A stretch of DNA of 6,269 nt. Source: Thermoflexia bacterium. Its GTDB lineage: Bacteria > Chloroflexota > Anaerolineae > B4-G1 > SLSP01. Shown here in pieces: positions 4,402 through 6,269 of this stretch. Every line of letters starts with the position of its first letter. The first letter of the stretch is position 1. The translations under genes and the position numbers were made by a program. The DNA is taken from NCBI GenBank assembly GCA_030605705.1, contig JAUWHU010000549.1, positions 1 through 6,269 of the forward strand. The letters run 5' to 3'. The notes beneath the pieces were generated by a model. The model did no database searches and was not told the origin of the DNA. It saw only the letters and a program-made list of their open reading frames with translations.

Positions 4402-6269
4402 ATGGACTTCGAGAAACTTGGCTCATTTTATCTCGGCAAGGAATATGACGTAGCGAAGAAGAAACTAACCGACCGTTTCTTGATGTACGATGCCCGCGAC
4501 TTGACGACGCACGCGGTCTGCGTTGGCATGACCGGCAGTGGCAAGACCGGCCTGTGCATTGACCTGCTGGAAGAAGCCGCCATTGATAACGTGCCGGCGA
4601 TCATCATTGACCCCAAGGGCGACATCACCAACCTGCTGCTCACTTTCCCCGACCTGAATCCTGGCGATTTCCGCCCCTGGATCAACGTGGATGACGCCCG
4701 GCGCAAGGGGTTGAGCGAGGATGAATTCGCCGCCAAACAAGCGGAACTGTGGCGCAAGGGTCTGGCTTCGTGGGGGGAGGACGGCGCGCGGATCCGTATG
4801 TTGCGCGAGTCGGCGGACTTGGTCATCTACACGCCCGGCAGCGACGCGGGCATCCCCGTCTCCATCCTGCAATCCTTCGCCGCCCCGCCGCTGAGCTGGG
4901 ACACGGAGGCGGAACTGCTCCGCGAGCGCGTCCAGGGAACCGTGAGCGCGCTGCTGGGCCTTATTGGTGTGGACGCCGATCCCGTGCGCTCCCGCGAGCA
5001 CATCCTGCTCGCCAACCTCTTTGAGCACTTCTGGCGGCGAGGTGAGGACCTCGATCTCCCGAAGTTGATCCTCGCCATCCAGACGCCGCCCATCCGCCAG
5101 CTCGGTGTTTTCGACATTGACACTTTCTTCCCGCAGAAGGAGCGCTTCGGCCTGGCGATTGCTCTCAACAACATCATCGCTGCGCCCTCGTTCCAGAGCT
5201 GGCTGCAAGGACAGCCGCTGGACATCGCCGGTTTCCTCGGCACGCCGGAGGGCAAACCCCGTCACTCCATCTTCTACATCGCTCATCTCAGCGACGCGGA
5301 GCGCATGTTCTTCGTCACCATGCTGCTCAACCAGCTCGTCACCTGGATGCGCACGCAGGCGGGCACGACCAGCCTCCGCGCATTGTTCTACATTGACGAG
5401 GTCTTTGGCTATTTCCCCCCCGTCGCCAACCCGCCCAGCAAAAAGCCGCTGTTGACGCTGATGAAGCAGGCGCGGGCCTTCGGTCTCGGCGTGGTCCTCA
5501 CCACCCAGAACCCGGCGGATCTGGACTACAAGGGGCTGACCAATGCCGGCACGTGGTTCATCGGTCGCTTGCAGACGGAACGCGATAAGGACCGGCTCCT
5601 GGAGGGATTGGAGAGCGCGTCGGCGCAGGCCGGTGCGGCCCTCAACCGCAAGCAGCTGGGTGAGATCATGAGTGATTTGGGGAAGCGGGTCTTTTTGCTG
5701 CACAACGTTCACGAACCTGCGCCTGTTACTTTCCAGACGCGCTGGGCGATGAGCTATCTGCGCGGCCCGTTGACCCGCCCGCAGGTGCGGACCCTGATGC
5801 GTGGACGCGCACCCGATACGCCGGTGGTTGCACCGCAGAAGCTAACGCCATCTTCTCTCGAAGCCCGTGGGGGGACGGTGGCAGCTTCCGCCGCGCCACC
5901 CTCACAGCCATCGCCGGCCCCTGAACCCGTCAGCCCGTATCCCACCGCGCCTCCCACGTTGCCGGCGGCTATCCAGCAGGTCTACCTACCTACCCGCATA
6001 GGCAGCTCATCCGCCGAGAAGGAAATCACGGAGCGCGCCCGCGAGCGGATCGAAGTGCGGGAGCGTCACCTGCTCTACATCCCCGCCCTGCTGGGCATGG
6101 GACGGGTTCATTTCGTGAAGAAAACCCGCGCGCTCAACGTGAACGAGGCGGAGGATTTCACTCTGCTGGCGCAGCCGCCACGGGGCGTCGGCGTGGTGCG
6201 CTGGGAGCAGGCCCAGGAGCCGGAGTTGACCCCGCGCGATTTGCTGGATCGCCCGGAGCCGGAGGCTTA
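4402..6269 (+). CDS. HerA/FtsK-superfamily ATPase, helicase HerA-like (3' end outside window)
   Basis: The frame is open from ATG 4402 to the window end, giving 622 complete codons and no stop. AAAGGAG (4389-4395) is six bases before the ATG. A P-loop GMTGSGKT is at 42-49 and IIIDPKGD at 67-74, matching the motif that follows Walker A in HerA-like proteins. Walker B is ALFYIDE (327-333, D332-E333), and a sensor-like TTQNP is at 367-371. R389 and R394 (GRLQTERDKD) are arginine-finger candidates. Between them lies a large insertion (about 95-320). A Pro/Ala-rich linker (about 470-525) leads to a charged helix (about 536-556) and the start of a C-terminal domain. No membrane segment is visible. 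Relatives are hexameric DNA-translocating motors; a specific role (repair with NurA, conjugation, defence) cannot be assigned from this gene alone. A role with the HhH protein is speculation based only on their similar leaders. Confidence 0.9.
   Translation, partial: MDFEKLGSFYLGKEYDVAKKKLTDRFLMYDARDLTTHAVCVGMTGSGKTGLCIDLLEEAAIDNVPAIIIDPKGDITNLLLTFPDLNPGDFRPWINVDDARRKGLSEDEFAAKQAELWRKGLASWGEDGARIRMLRESADLVIYTPGSDAGIPVSILQSFAAPPLSWDTEAELLRERVQGTVSALLGLIGVDADPVRSREHILLANLFEHFWRRGEDLDLPKLILAIQTPPIRQLGVFDIDTFFPQKERFGLAIALNNIIAAPSFQSWLQGQPLDIAGFLGTPEGKPRHSIFYIAHLSDAERMFFVTMLLNQLVTWMRTQAGTTSLRALFYIDEVFGYFPPVANPPSKKPLLTLMKQARAFGLGVVLTTQNPADLDYKGLTNAGTWFIGRLQTERDKDRLLEGLESASAQAGAALNRKQLGEIMSDLGKRVFLLHNVHEPAPVTFQTRWAMSYLRGPLTRPQVRTLMRGRAPDTPVVAPQKLTPSSLEARGGTVAASAAPPSQPSPAPEPVSPYPTAPPTLPAAIQQVYLPTRIGSSSAEKEITERARERIEVRERHLLYIPALLGMGRVHFVKKTRALNVNEAEDFTLLAQPPRGVGVVRWEQAQEPELTPRDLLDRPEPEA

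Noticed and set aside
4160..4453. A 97-codon + strand frame and a 78-codon minus frame across the spacer before the ATPase gene
   Set aside because: Their translations are the RQDAK-type and HHGGHG-type peptides of repeat sequence, and the + frame runs out of frame into the ATPase gene.
4465..5712. A 415-codon open frame on the minus strand
   Set aside because: It lies opposite the ATPase gene, whose P-loop, Walker B and ribosome binding site are unambiguous. Long antisense frames are expected in GC-rich coding sequence, and the translation shows no recognisable family.

Overview
The window is a GC-rich stretch of bacterial chromosome. All five supportable genes lie on the + strand. They are separated by non-coding gaps of about 100 to 270 bases that carry several classes of short repeats. 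Gene families, base composition and repeat style suggest a Chloroflexota-like organism (for example Anaerolineae or a related metagenome-assembled genome). That placement is inference from style; no rRNA or marker gene is present. The gaps argue against one tight operon, and at least two genes have their own repeat-borne 5' leader.

Layout: (1) 1-173 is a leader with an imperfect palindromic repeat, a possible promoter and a ribosome binding site. (2) 174-674 encodes a 166-residue DUF6398-type protein of unknown function. (3) 675-938 is non-coding: a possible weak terminator, then ten consecutive 7-base units running straight into the next gene's start. (4) 939-2810 encodes a 623-residue fusion of homocysteine S-methyltransferase and methylenetetrahydrofolate reductase, with the architecture of Bacillus subtilis YitJ. 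A second 7-base array overlaps its stop codon. (5) 2811-3078 holds copy A of a dispersed repeat. (6) 3079-3516 encodes a small membrane-anchored helix-hairpin-helix protein. (7) 3517-3617 holds two hairpins and a perfect 15-base tandem duplication abutting the next start. (8) 3618-4169 encodes a Nudix hydrolase with a 63-residue C-terminal extension. (9) 4170-4401 holds a hairpin after the Nudix stop and copy B of the dispersed repeat. (10) 4402 to the window end encodes a HerA/FtsK-type ATPase of at least 622 residues, cut by the window edge.

Functionally, the only clear metabolic gene is the methionine/one-carbon fusion enzyme. The others (DUF6398, HhH membrane protein, Nudix, HerA-like ATPase) have no obvious shared pathway. 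The most unusual signal is in the spaces between genes. A 39-of-40 matching repeat core sits at almost the same distance (70 and 69 bases) before the start codons of two unrelated genes. The methionine gene is bracketed by heptamer arrays of related composition in opposite orientation. I see no complete, recognisable new multi-gene system here. The HerA-like ATPase, whose downstream neighbours lie outside the window, is the best lead for one.
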